This document shows positions 1 through 5,505 of a DNA stretch of 5,992 nt, one piece after another (position 1 is the first letter of the stretch; each line of letters begins with the position of its first letter). The notes under the pieces are model-generated. The model was not told the DNA's origin. It searched no databases and saw nothing but the letters and a program-made list of their open reading frames with translations. The position numbers and the translations under genes were made by a program. Location: positions 1 to 5,992 of the forward strand of contig JBPCSL010000060.1 in the NCBI GenBank assembly GCA_051007175.1, written 5' to 3'. The DNA is from Mxb001 sp051007175. GTDB taxonomy: Bacteria > Actinomycetota > Actinomycetes > S36-B12.

Positions 1-983
1 ATGTCGGCGTCGTCGCCGGTCGCGGGGAGCGGCTGCTCCAGGAGGGTGAAGACCTGGTCGGCTGCGCCGAGGCCTTCCGCCGCGGCATGGAAGTGCTGGC
101 CGACCAGCCGGATGGGCAGGTAGGCCTCGGGCGCGAGGACCAGGATGAAGAGCGCGGCGGAGAACCCGATCTGGCCCTCGGCCAGGCGAATGCCGACGGA
201 GACGGCCACGAGCGCCACCGAAAGGCTGGCGAGGAGTTCCAGGGCCAATGACGACAGGAAGGTGATGCGCAGGACGCCCATCGTGGTGCTGCGGTAGCGC
301 TCGCCGATCGCCTCGATGGCCTGGGCCTGTGCCTTGGCGCGGCCGAACACCTTGAGGGTGGGCAGGCCTGCAACGAGATCCAGGAAGTGGCCGGAGAGCC
401 GGGCAAGGGTCGCCCACTGACGGTCGACGCGCGAGCGCGTGTAGAGGCCGATGAGGATCATGAACAGCGGGATGAGCGGCAGCGTGATGGCGATGATGAC
501 CGCGCTGAGGATGTCCTGCCCCAGGATCGTGAGCAGTACGGCGACGGGCACGATGACGGCGAGGACGAGCTGCGGGAGATACCGCGCGAAGTAGGTGTCG
601 AGTGCGTCGACGCCACGGGTGACGAGGGTGGCGACCGCCCCCGGATCCGTGCCTGCGGGACCGCCGGGTCCGAGCCGCAGCACGTGGTCCAGCGCGCTTT
701 CACGCAGTTCGGCCTTGGCACGCGCGGAGGTGCGGTAGGCCGAAGCCTCCGCCAGCCAGCTGATGAGCGCACGCGCGCCGATCACGCAGGCCAGAGCGAG
801 GAGAACGCCGGACACCGTGCTCAACGTCGCGCGACCCTCGGCGACGTCCACGATGGCCGTGGAGAGCAGCCGCGCCTGGACGATGACGAGGACGGCGATC
901 GCAGCCCCGAGCACCACGGAGAGTGCAACGAAGCCGCGCACGCTGCGCGCATAGCGCAGGAGACGCGGGTCCAGTGGCCTCAC
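1..983 (-). CDS. cydD: CydD, ABC exporter subunit for cytochrome bd assembly (N-terminal 327 residues; continues past the left edge)
   Basis: CydD pairs with CydC to form a heterodimeric inner-membrane ABC exporter (linked in E. coli to thiol export) that is needed for cytochrome bd assembly. The frame is open from GTG at 983 to the left edge and covers the whole transmembrane domain. Hydrophobic segments lie at about residues 18-39, 55-75, 134-155, 157-180, 242-268 and 274-292. CydD-type sequence includes GLPTLKVFGRAK (207-218), then APEAYLPIRLVG (284-295) followed by QHFHAAAEG (296-304). The nucleotide-binding domain, with its Walker motifs, is outside the window, so intactness cannot be judged. 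GTG at 983 is chosen because GAGAGG lies 8 nt upstream and VRPLDPRLLRYAR is a typical CydD N-terminus; the frame upstream is arginine-rich and closed by a stop at 1094-1092. It lies downstream of cydA and cydB on the same strand. A CydDC fusion is possible but cannot be tested here. Confidence 0.93.
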   Translation of the reverse strand, partial: MRPLDPRLLRYARSVRGFVALSVVLGAAIAVLVIVQARLLSTAIVDVAEGRATLSTVSGVLLALACVIGARALISWLAEASAYRTSARAKAELRESALDHVLRLGPGGPAGTDPGAVATLVTRGVDALDTYFARYLPQLVLAVIVPVAVLLTILGQDILSAVIIAITLPLIPLFMILIGLYTRSRVDRQWATLARLSGHFLDLVAGLPTLKVFGRAKAQAQAIEAIGERYRSTTMGVLRITFLSSLALELLASLSVALVAVSVGIRLAEGQIGFSAALFILVLAPEAYLPIRLVGQHFHAAAEGLGAADQVFTLLEQPLPATGDDAD

Positions 984-987
984 AGCG

Positions 988-1095
988 TCATCCTCTCGCG
1001 CGGGACATGGGACGAGGCGGCGCAGGTCCCCCCGGACGCACCGCCTCGCCGCCTTTCGCCGACCGCCGCATTGCCTCGCGCAGTCGACGCGTCAT
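988..1095 (-). CDS. Possible 35-aa leader/coupling ORF between cydB and cydD (doubtful)
   Basis: The ATG begins one base after the cydB stop codon, and the frame ends 4 bases before the cydD GTG, so it fills the cydB-cydD gap almost exactly. The peptide begins MTRRLREAMRRSAKGG and has nine arginines, several prolines and no hydrophobic stretch. It is therefore not a CydX/CydS-like single-helix oxidase subunit, although those genes occupy a comparable position after cydB in other bacteria. About 69% of third codon positions are G or C and it includes an AGA codon, which looks less gene-like than its neighbours. No strong Shine-Dalgarno sequence precedes it; GGGAG is about 14 nt upstream, inside cydB. 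It may be a coupling leader that carries ribosomes from cydB to cydD, or a chance frame. Confidence 0.2.
   Translation of the reverse strand: MTRRLREAMRRSAKGGEAVRPGGPAPPRPMSRARG
992..997 (-). promoter_or_regulatory. Ribosome binding site of cydD
   Basis: GAGAGG is followed by 8 nt and then GTG at 983-981. This is the best purine-rich motif in the region and fixes the cydD start. The stop codon (990-988) of a small upstream frame falls between this site and the GTG, an arrangement that would allow terminating ribosomes to reinitiate at cydD. Confidence 0.65.
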
Positions 1096-1096
1096 G

Positions 1097-2185
1097 TCAC
1101 CCGAGTGAAGCTCCCGCAAACCTGTCGTCGCCTCGACCGGCCTGAGGCTCAGGCGGGATCATCGAGGTGCTGATGCGCTTGCGGAAGACCCAGTAAGTCC
1201 AGCCCTGGTAGATGAGCACGATGGGCGTCATGACCAACGCCACGATCGTCATCACGGTCAGGGTGTACTGCTGCGATGAGGCGTTATAGACCGTCAGGTT
1301 GAACGCCGGATCGATCGAACTCACCATGACGTTCGGCCACAGCCCCACGAAGAGTGCCGCCACCGCGAAGGCGATGGTCGCCGAGGAAAGAACGAAGGCC
1401 CAGCCATCGCGACCGCGCCAGGTCATCGCGAGCGCCCCCAGGAAGGCCACCGCCGCGACGAGCACCATGGGCAAGGTCACCATCACGCGGCCGGAGAAGG
1501 CCTGCGCCCACAGCAGCGCGGCCACGGCCACCAGCGCCGCCACGATGCCCACGCGCAGGGCCGCCTTGCGGGCCGCCTCGCGGACCTCGCCCTTCGTCTT
1601 CAGGGCGAGGTAGATCGCACCCTGCGTCGTGAAGACGAGAAGGGTCATGACGCCCAGGAGCAGCGAGAAGGGGTTGAGCAGGCTGAAGAGATTGCCGGTG
1701 AAGTTCAGCGAGTTCGCGAAGCCGGGGAGCGTCGTCTGCACGGGCTCGATGGGTGACCCGCCCACGACGTTGCCGAAGGCCACGCCGAAGAGCAGGGCCG
1801 GGAGCAACGACCCGACGAAGATGCACCAATCCCAGCCCCGACGCCAGGCCGCGGAGTCGCGCTTGCCCCGGTACTCGAAGGCCACGCCGCGAATGATGAG
1901 CGCGAAGAGGACCAGGAAGAGCGCGAGGTAGAAGCCGCTGAACATCGTGGCGTACCAGAGGGGGAAGGCCGCGAAGGTCGCGCCGCCGGCCACGAGGAGC
2001 CAGACCTCATTGCCGTCCCAGACCGGACCGATGGTGTTGATCATGACGCGTCGACGTAGCTCGTCGGTGCCGATGAAGGGCAGCAGGATCCCCACGCCCT
2101 GGTCGAAGCCGTCGAGGATGAAGTAGCCGATCCAGAGGATGGCGATGAGTCCGAACCAGATGAGAACGAGAGTGTTCGTATCCAT
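1097..2185 (-). CDS. cydB: Cytochrome bd ubiquinol/menaquinol oxidase subunit II
   Basis: CydB is the second integral-membrane subunit of cytochrome bd, the quinol oxidase that reduces oxygen to water without pumping protons and works at low oxygen. The protein has 362 residues, normal for the family. Conserved N-terminal elements are visible: DGFDQGVG (25-32) and GPVWDGNEVWL (53-63). The latter contains the Trp-Asp pair (W56, D57) corresponding to the region of E. coli Asp58, which is implicated in proton delivery. Eight or nine hydrophobic segments are evident, for example at about 6-24, 78-100, 121-142, 168-196, 210-230, 235-254, 263-283 and 308-330. The C-terminal tail after about 340 is short and polar. 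ATG at 2185 follows the cydA stop by 15 bp, with GGAG 9 nt upstream, so cydA and cydB are co-transcribed and probably translationally linked. Confidence 0.97.
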   Translation of the reverse strand: MDTNTLVLIWFGLIAILWIGYFILDGFDQGVGILLPFIGTDELRRRVMINTIGPVWDGNEVWLLVAGGATFAAFPLWYATMFSGFYLALFLVLFALIIRGVAFEYRGKRDSAAWRRGWDWCIFVGSLLPALLFGVAFGNVVGGSPIEPVQTTLPGFANSLNFTGNLFSLLNPFSLLLGVMTLLVFTTQGAIYLALKTKGEVREAARKAALRVGIVAALVAVAALLWAQAFSGRVMVTLPMVLVAAVAFLGALAMTWRGRDGWAFVLSSATIAFAVAALFVGLWPNVMVSSIDPAFNLTVYNASSQQYTLTVMTIVALVMTPIVLIYQGWTYWVFRKRISTSMIPPEPQAGRGDDRFAGASLG

Positions 2186-2194
2186 GGCGAGTCG

Positions 2195-2198
2195 CTCC
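2195..2198 (-). promoter_or_regulatory. Ribosome binding site of cydB
   Basis: GGAG lies 9 nt before the cydB ATG, inside the 15-bp gap that follows the cydA stop codon. It supports ATG 2185 as the start and translation of cydA and cydB from one message. Confidence 0.6.
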
Positions 2199-2200
2199 GG

Positions 2201-3631
2201 TCAGTAGGCGAAGTAGAGGTCTGCATCGGCGTCGTTCTTCTGCGCCTCGACCGCGTCGGCGTAGGGGTCGGCGACGACGTCCTCGGGGGCGCCGCGCTTG
2301 ATGTAGGTGAGCAGCAGTCGCACCTCGATGATGGCGAGCACCAGGTAGACGAGCGTGAATCCGAGCATGGTGATCCACACCTCGAGAGGGCTCACCAGCG
2401 GTGACACCGCCGACGCCGTGAGCTGCTGGCCGAAGACGATCCACGGCTGACGGCCCATCTCCGTAAAGATCCAGCCGAAGGAATTCGCCGCGAGGGGAGC
2501 CAGGACGATGCCCGCTGCGCTCACGACGTACAGCTTCGATAGGGGCCCGTCCTTGGGATCGCGCGCGCCGCGGAATCTCCAGAGGCTCCACAGCGCGAAG
2601 AGCGCTGCCAGGAGGCCGAAGCCGATCATGAAGCGGAAGCCCCAGTAGGTGATCGGGACCCAGGGCGAGTAGTTGCCCGGACCGTAGGTCTGCTGGTACT
2701 CGGCCTGGATGTTGTTGACGCCCTGCACCGTGCCGTCGAAGGAGCCGGTGGCGAGGTAGGAGGTCAGCCCCGGCACCTCGATGAGCCGTGTCGCCTGCGC
2801 GCCGGAGAGGTCGCCGATGCTGAGGATGGAGAACGGTGCGTTGGCGGTGGTCTCGTAGAGGCCTTCCGCCGCCGCCATCTTCATCGGCTGCTGCTGGACC
2901 ATGATCTTGGCGTCCATGTCACCGGTGATGGCGAGGCCCACCGCAGCAAGCAGGATGACGATGCCGCTGGCCTTCATTGCCGGGCGGAAGACGTCGATCT
3001 GGCGCTTCTTGATCATCTTGTAGCCCGCGATGCCCACGACGGCCGCACCGGCGGTGATGGCGCACGCGAACATCGTGTGCAGGAAGGCGATCACCGCGGT
3101 GTTCTGGAAGAGGACCGCACCGATGTTATTGAGCACCGCGCGCCCGGTCTCCGGATCCACGGTGAAGCCGACGGGATGTTGCATCCACGCATTGGCGGCG
3201 AGGATGAAGTACGCCGACACCATGGTGCCGATGGCCGCGGCCCAGATGGTGGCCAGGTGGACCTTCTTGGGCAGCCGGTCCCAGCCGAAGATCCACAGCC
3301 CGAGGACGGTCGACTCGAGGAAGAACGCCAGGAGGCCCTCCATGGCGAGGGGCGCCCCGAAGACGTCTCCCACGAAGCGGCTGTACACGCTCCAGTTCAT
3401 GCCGAACTGGAACTCCTGCACGATGCCGGTGACGACACCCATCGCGAAGTTGATGAGGAAGAGCTTCCCGAAGAACTTCGTGAGTTGCAGGTAGCGCGGA
3501 TTGTTCGTGCGAACCCAGGCGGTCTGGAATCCCGCGACGAAGAAGGCGCCGCCGATCGTGAGGGGGACGAAGAGGAAGTGGTAGACGGTCGTAATGCCGA
3601 ACTGCCAGCGTGCGAGGTCCAAGGCATTCAT
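2201..3631 (-). CDS. cydA: Cytochrome bd ubiquinol/menaquinol oxidase subunit I
   Basis: CydA carries the three haems (b558, b595, d) and the quinol-oxidising Q-loop of cytochrome bd in the cytoplasmic membrane. All expected key residues can be placed against E. coli CydA: H18 (E. coli H19), E98 and E106 within APLAMEGLLAFFLEST (93-108; E. coli E99 and E107), and H185 and M335 (axial b558 ligands, E. coli H186 and M393). K251 and E256 lie in QQPMKMAAAE (E. coli K252 and E257, quinol site), and the signature GRQPW is at 393-397. At 476 residues it is shorter than the 522-residue E. coli protein, mostly in the loop after E256, so it is a short-Q-loop type as expected in actinobacteria. The start MNALDLARWQFG is typical. 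No good Shine-Dalgarno sequence precedes ATG 3631. It is first in the cydABD operon, behind a DosR-like site. Confidence 0.98.
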   Translation of the reverse strand: MNALDLARWQFGITTVYHFLFVPLTIGGAFFVAGFQTAWVRTNNPRYLQLTKFFGKLFLINFAMGVVTGIVQEFQFGMNWSVYSRFVGDVFGAPLAMEGLLAFFLESTVLGLWIFGWDRLPKKVHLATIWAAAIGTMVSAYFILAANAWMQHPVGFTVDPETGRAVLNNIGAVLFQNTAVIAFLHTMFACAITAGAAVVGIAGYKMIKKRQIDVFRPAMKASGIVILLAAVGLAITGDMDAKIMVQQQPMKMAAAEGLYETTANAPFSILSIGDLSGAQATRLIEVPGLTSYLATGSFDGTVQGVNNIQAEYQQTYGPGNYSPWVPITYWGFRFMIGFGLLAALFALWSLWRFRGARDPKDGPLSKLYVVSAAGIVLAPLAANSFGWIFTEMGRQPWIVFGQQLTASAVSPLVSPLEVWITMLGFTLVYLVLAIIEVRLLLTYIKRGAPEDVVADPYADAVEAQKNDADADLYFAY

Positions 3632-3658
3632 GAGGACATCGTGTCGCCCGTATGGTCA

Positions 3659-3687
3659 ATTAATGCCCGGCATCAGTCCAGCATCGA
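3659..3687 (-). promoter_or_regulatory. Tentative cydA promoter
   Basis: On the minus strand, TCGATG (3687-3682) could serve as a -35 and ATTAAT (3664-3659) as a -10, separated by 17 nt. Each is a mediocre match (3/6 and 4/6 to TTGACA and TATAAT), but ATTAAT is an AT-rich island in GC-rich DNA. Transcription would start near 3652 and give a leader of about 20 nt. A weak promoter next to an activator box is what regulated promoters often look like. The assignment is inferred from spacing alone. Confidence 0.35.
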
Positions 3688-3705
3688 CGGGACTTTGGTC
3701 CCGAG
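3686..3705. promoter_or_regulatory. DosR/DevR-like operator upstream of cydA
   Basis: The core GGGACTTTGGTCCC (3689-3702) has perfect 5-bp arms, GGGAC and GTCCC. Against the mycobacterial DosR (DevR) consensus TTSGGGACTWWAGTCCCSAA, the 20 bases at 3686-3705 match at 16 positions. The core differs at only one, G instead of A at 3697. Its centre (3695.5) is about 43-44 bp upstream of the inferred cydA transcription start, a normal place for activation by a response regulator contacting RNA polymerase. It is also about 65 bp upstream of the divergent transporter ATG. Flanking AGTCC motifs at 3675-3679 and 3704-3708 could be extra half-sites. The box is seen directly; regulation by a DosR homologue is inferred. 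Confidence 0.55.
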
Positions 3706-3745
3706 TCCGTCGACAACCGCGTCATCCGTGGCTCATCCTCCGGTC

Positions 3746-3751
3746 TAGAGT
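3746..3751 (+). promoter_or_regulatory. -10 element of the EamA transporter gene; probable near-leaderless start
   Basis: TAGAGT fits the actinobacterial TAnnnT -10 pattern and ends 9 bp before ATG 3761. Transcription would then begin only a few bases before, or at, the start codon. No Shine-Dalgarno sequence is visible before the ATG, which agrees with a leaderless or nearly leaderless message. No convincing -35 hexamer is seen. Confidence 0.45.
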
Positions 3752-3760
3752 GCGATCACC

Positions 3761-4714
3761 ATGACCCCCGAGGCAAAGGTCAGCACTGGCCCCCTGCTCT
3801 GGACGAACCTCATCATCGTCTGGATCGTGTGGGGCTCGACCTACATGGGGATCAGGTTTGCCACCGAGTCGATTCCACCCTTCCTTGCCATGGGCACCCG
3901 CTTCCTCGTGGCCTTCGCGATCATGATTGTCGTCACCGGACTCATGCGCGGCTGGTCGTCACTCCGAGTCACGCGCACCGAGCTCGCCACGTCGCTCTTC
4001 ATCGGGATCGCCATGCTGGGCGTGGGCCTCGGGACCGTCGGCCTCGCGGAGTTCTATGTGCCTACCGGCGTGATGGCGCTCATCATCGCGTCGACGCCCC
4101 TCACCATCGTCATCTGGCGTGTTATCACCGGGGACCGTCCCCCGGGCCTCACGCTGCTCGGGGTCGTCATCGGCCTGGCAGGGATCGGCTGGATGCTGTT
4201 GCCCGGTGGCACGAGGCCCGTGTCCGGAAGCGACGGCGACGTCGTCTTCTGGAGCGTCATGATCCTCATCTCCTCCACCATCTGGGCGACCACCAGCTTC
4301 TTCTCCGCCCGCATGCCAACCCCCAAGGACTCCTTCACGCTCACGACCTACGAATTGCTCGGCGGGGGCACTGCGCTCCTGGTGATCGGACTGATGATCG
4401 ACGAGAGAGTGGACATCAGCACGATCACAGGGCGCTCCTGGGCGGGTTGGGTCTTCCTCGTCGTCGCGGGGTCGGTGGTGGCGTTCAGCTCCTTCGTCTG
4501 GCTCATCAACAAGGCCCCCATCTCGCTGGCATCGACGTACGCCTACGTGAATCCCGCCGTGGCCGTCCTGCTCGGCCTGCTGTTCTACAGCGAGGCCATC
4601 ACGAGTGACGTCCTCGTCGGGCTCATCGTGGTCTTGGGAGGCGTGGTGCTGGTGGTGACCGGTGAGGGACGGCGCTCACGTCGTGACAGGGCCCTCGCCG
4701 ACGTCACGGTCTAG
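3761..4714 (+). CDS. EamA/DMT-superfamily transporter (YedA-like)
   Basis: This 317-residue membrane protein has the usual length and architecture of drug/metabolite transporters: ten predicted helices arranged as two EamA repeats (about 15-147 and 162-299). Family hallmarks include WGSTYMGIRFATESIPP (24-40), RFLVAF (47-52), ASTPLTIVIW (110-119) closing the first repeat, and AYVNPAVAVLLGLLFYSE (261-278) in the second. The WGSTY segment followed by RFL most resembles the YedA branch. Substrates of this branch are poorly defined; amino acids, metabolites or drugs are all possible, so no symbol is given. A basic cytoplasmic tail (GEGRRSRRDR, 301-310) follows the last helix. ATG 3761 puts the first helix close to the N-terminus. 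It is divergent from cydA with a shared 129-bp control region, and a functional link to respiration is unproven. Confidence 0.93.
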   Translation: MTPEAKVSTGPLLWTNLIIVWIVWGSTYMGIRFATESIPPFLAMGTRFLVAFAIMIVVTGLMRGWSSLRVTRTELATSLFIGIAMLGVGLGTVGLAEFYVPTGVMALIIASTPLTIVIWRVITGDRPPGLTLLGVVIGLAGIGWMLLPGGTRPVSGSDGDVVFWSVMILISSTIWATTSFFSARMPTPKDSFTLTTYELLGGGTALLVIGLMIDERVDISTITGRSWAGWVFLVVAGSVVAFSSFVWLINKAPISLASTYAYVNPAVAVLLGLLFYSEAITSDVLVGLIVVLGGVVLVVTGEGRRSRRDRALADVTV

Positions 4715-4750
4715 GGAACCGTGCCAACACGCTGTCGCGGGGGACTCGGG

Positions 4751-4767
4751 GGCGCCATACTGGCGCC
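4751..4767 (+). repeat. Inverted repeat GGCGCC-ATACT-GGCGCC upstream of the secreted-protein gene
   Basis: Two identical self-complementary GGCGCC hexamers are separated by 5 bp, giving a 6-bp GC-only stem. It lies 36 bp after the transporter stop codon and 29 bp before the next ATG. No T-run follows, so it is at best a weak terminator for the transporter gene. CATACT (4756-4761), overlapping its centre, resembles a -10 box (4/6). The repeat may therefore be an operator across the promoter of the downstream gene, with transcription starting near 4768. Confidence 0.4.
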
Positions 4768-4786
4768 TTCGGTCCTACCCTCTAGC

Positions 4787-4792
4787 AAGGAG
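4787..4792 (+). promoter_or_regulatory. Ribosome binding site of the secreted-protein gene
   Basis: AAGGAG lies 4 nt before ATG 4797 and is the strongest Shine-Dalgarno sequence in the window. It decides the start: an in-frame upstream GTG at 4662 would lie inside the transporter gene and bury the signal peptide. TACCCT at 4776-4781 fits TAnnnT, but its start point would fall inside this ribosome site, so it is a less likely -10 than CATACT at 4756-4761. Confidence 0.75.
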
Positions 4793-4796
4793 TGCA

Positions 4797-5297
4797 ATGA
4801 AGTCCTCTCTCAAGCGCCTTCTCGGCGCCGCCGGTGCGACCGCGGTCGTTGCCGGCATCGCCCTCGTGCCCGCCACGGCCGCCCACGCCGACGGGACCTA
4901 CTACGGCGCCTGGTCCCTGGAGGCGTTCAAGATCAACAAGACCACGATCAAGTGCCCGGGCAGCCTTCCGGTGCCGCCTCCCGCGCCGCCAGTCAGCTGC
5001 AAGGCCGGCCAGTACCTGGAGCTGAACACCGACTACACCTACAAGACCAATCTCCAGATCTTCAGCAGCCGCAATCTCGACAAGGGTGACTTCGCCACTC
5101 TCAAGATCGGCAACTCGCCTCACCAGTCGATCGTCTTCGTGGCCAATGGCGCCGACAACGACCCCCGCGCCTACCAGGTCAAGTTCTCCGGCATGAGCTC
5201 CGGTATGCCCACCAAGATGGTGATCTTCACCGGCATGGAAGACCGCGATGGCAAGACCACGACGGTCAAGATGGTCTTCCGTCGCGACCCCAGCTAG
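4797..5297 (+). CDS. Small exported protein of unknown function
   Basis: This 166-residue protein has a clear Sec signal peptide: a basic start (MKSSLKR), a hydrophobic core (about 8-26) and the cleavage site AHA|D after residue 31. There is no lipobox cysteine, so it is probably released or held in the cell envelope. The mature part is about 135 residues and polar. It has exactly two cysteines, C53 and C68, bracketing a proline-rich segment (PVPPPAPP, 58-65), probably disulfide-bonded after export. Alternating hydrophobic and polar stretches such as YLELNTDYTYKTNLQIFSS (73-91), SIVFVANG, AYQVKFSG and TKMVIFTG suggest a mainly beta fold. GAW (37-39) near the mature N-terminus recalls the GxW motif of lipocalin-like barrels, but this is only suggestive. 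I do not recognise the family. It has its own ribosome site and terminator, so it is probably monocistronic. Confidence 0.85.
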   Translation: MKSSLKRLLGAAGATAVVAGIALVPATAAHADGTYYGAWSLEAFKINKTTIKCPGSLPVPPPAPPVSCKAGQYLELNTDYTYKTNLQIFSSRNLDKGDFATLKIGNSPHQSIVFVANGADNDPRAYQVKFSGMSSGMPTKMVIFTGMEDRDGKTTTVKMVFRRDPS

Positions 5298-5310
5298 TTA
5301 CGCATAGGTC

Positions 5311-5367
5311 GACGCCCCGTCGGACCCCCGCAGATCGCGGACCGTCCGACGGGGCGTCGTTCGTTTC
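5311..5367 (+). terminator. Rho-independent terminator after the secreted-protein gene
   Basis: A perfect 15-bp stem, GACGCCCCGTCGGAC (5311-5325) with GTCCGACGGGGCGTC (5344-5358), starts 14 bp after the stop codon. The 18-nt intervening sequence can add an inner 4-bp stem (CCGC 5328-5331 with GCGG 5337-5340). A T-rich tract, GTTCGTTT (5359-5366), follows on the plus strand, as expected for termination of plus-strand transcription. No comparable T-tract is present for the opposite direction. Confidence 0.85.
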
Positions 5368-5417
5368 CGGTCACCGCCAACGCCGGCACCTGGACCTCCG
5401 CAGCGCGATGACCTGAG

Positions 5418-5468
5418 CGTTCTTTGGGCTGATCTGCACGCTCATCTTGCAGATCAGCCCAAAGAACG
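5418..5468. repeat. Perfect 21-bp inverted repeat in the convergent intergenic gap
   Basis: The left arm 5418-5438 (begins CGTTCTTTGGGC) and right arm 5448-5468 (ends GCCCAAAGAACG) are exact reverse complements of 21 bp, with a 9-base spacer CGCTCATCT (5439-5447). The arms are about 52% GC, clearly below the surroundings. On either strand T-rich bases lie at the foot of the 5' arm and A-rich bases at the foot of the 3' arm, with no T-tract after the stem, so this is not a classical terminator. It begins 38 bp beyond the stop of the convergent dehydrogenase gene and could still end or stabilise that transcript. Other options are a regulator or recombinase site, or a small dispersed repeat. Confidence 0.8.
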
Positions 5469-5505
5469 GTCCCGAAACCTGCCGCGCAAGGGGGTGCCCT
5501 CTTCG

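Noticed and set aside
988..1095. CydX-type small oxidase subunit
   Set aside because: The position fits, but the peptide has no hydrophobic segment and no resemblance to the MWYFAW-type start of CydX.
387..1145. Long plus-strand open frame (252 codons)
   Set aside because: It is antisense to the strongly conserved CydD frame and the start of the cydB 3' end. Its product is a low-complexity run of charged residues, typical of a shadow frame in GC-rich DNA.
3077..3748. Plus-strand open frame (223 codons) opposite cydA
   Set aside because: It is the complement of conserved cydA codons, and its Glu/Asp/Arg/Gly-rich composition matches no protein family.
3632..3760. Rex or Crp operator for cydA
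   Set aside because: No TGTGAnnnnnnTCACA-type palindrome (Crp, or Rex TTGTGAA/TTCACAA) can be found in this gap; only the GGGAC/GTCCC palindrome stands out.
4705..4723. Small hairpin CACGGT/ACCGTG spanning the transporter stop codon
   Set aside because: A 6-bp stem that includes coding sequence and has no T-tract is too weak to call a terminator.
4739..4754. Second DosR-like box upstream of the secreted-protein gene (GGGACTCGGGGGC)
   Set aside because: Only the left half (GGGACT) matches; the right half lacks AGTCCC.
4662..4796. N-terminal extension of the secreted protein from GTG 4662
   Set aside because: It overlaps the transporter gene, lacks a ribosome site and would bury a clear signal peptide. 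ATG 4797 has AAGGAG just upstream.
5418..5468. Integron attC site
   Set aside because: The ends run GTT...AAC, opposite to the RYYYAAC...GTTRRRY layout of attC, and the arms are perfectly complementary without the extrahelical bases attC requires. No integrase or cassette is nearby.
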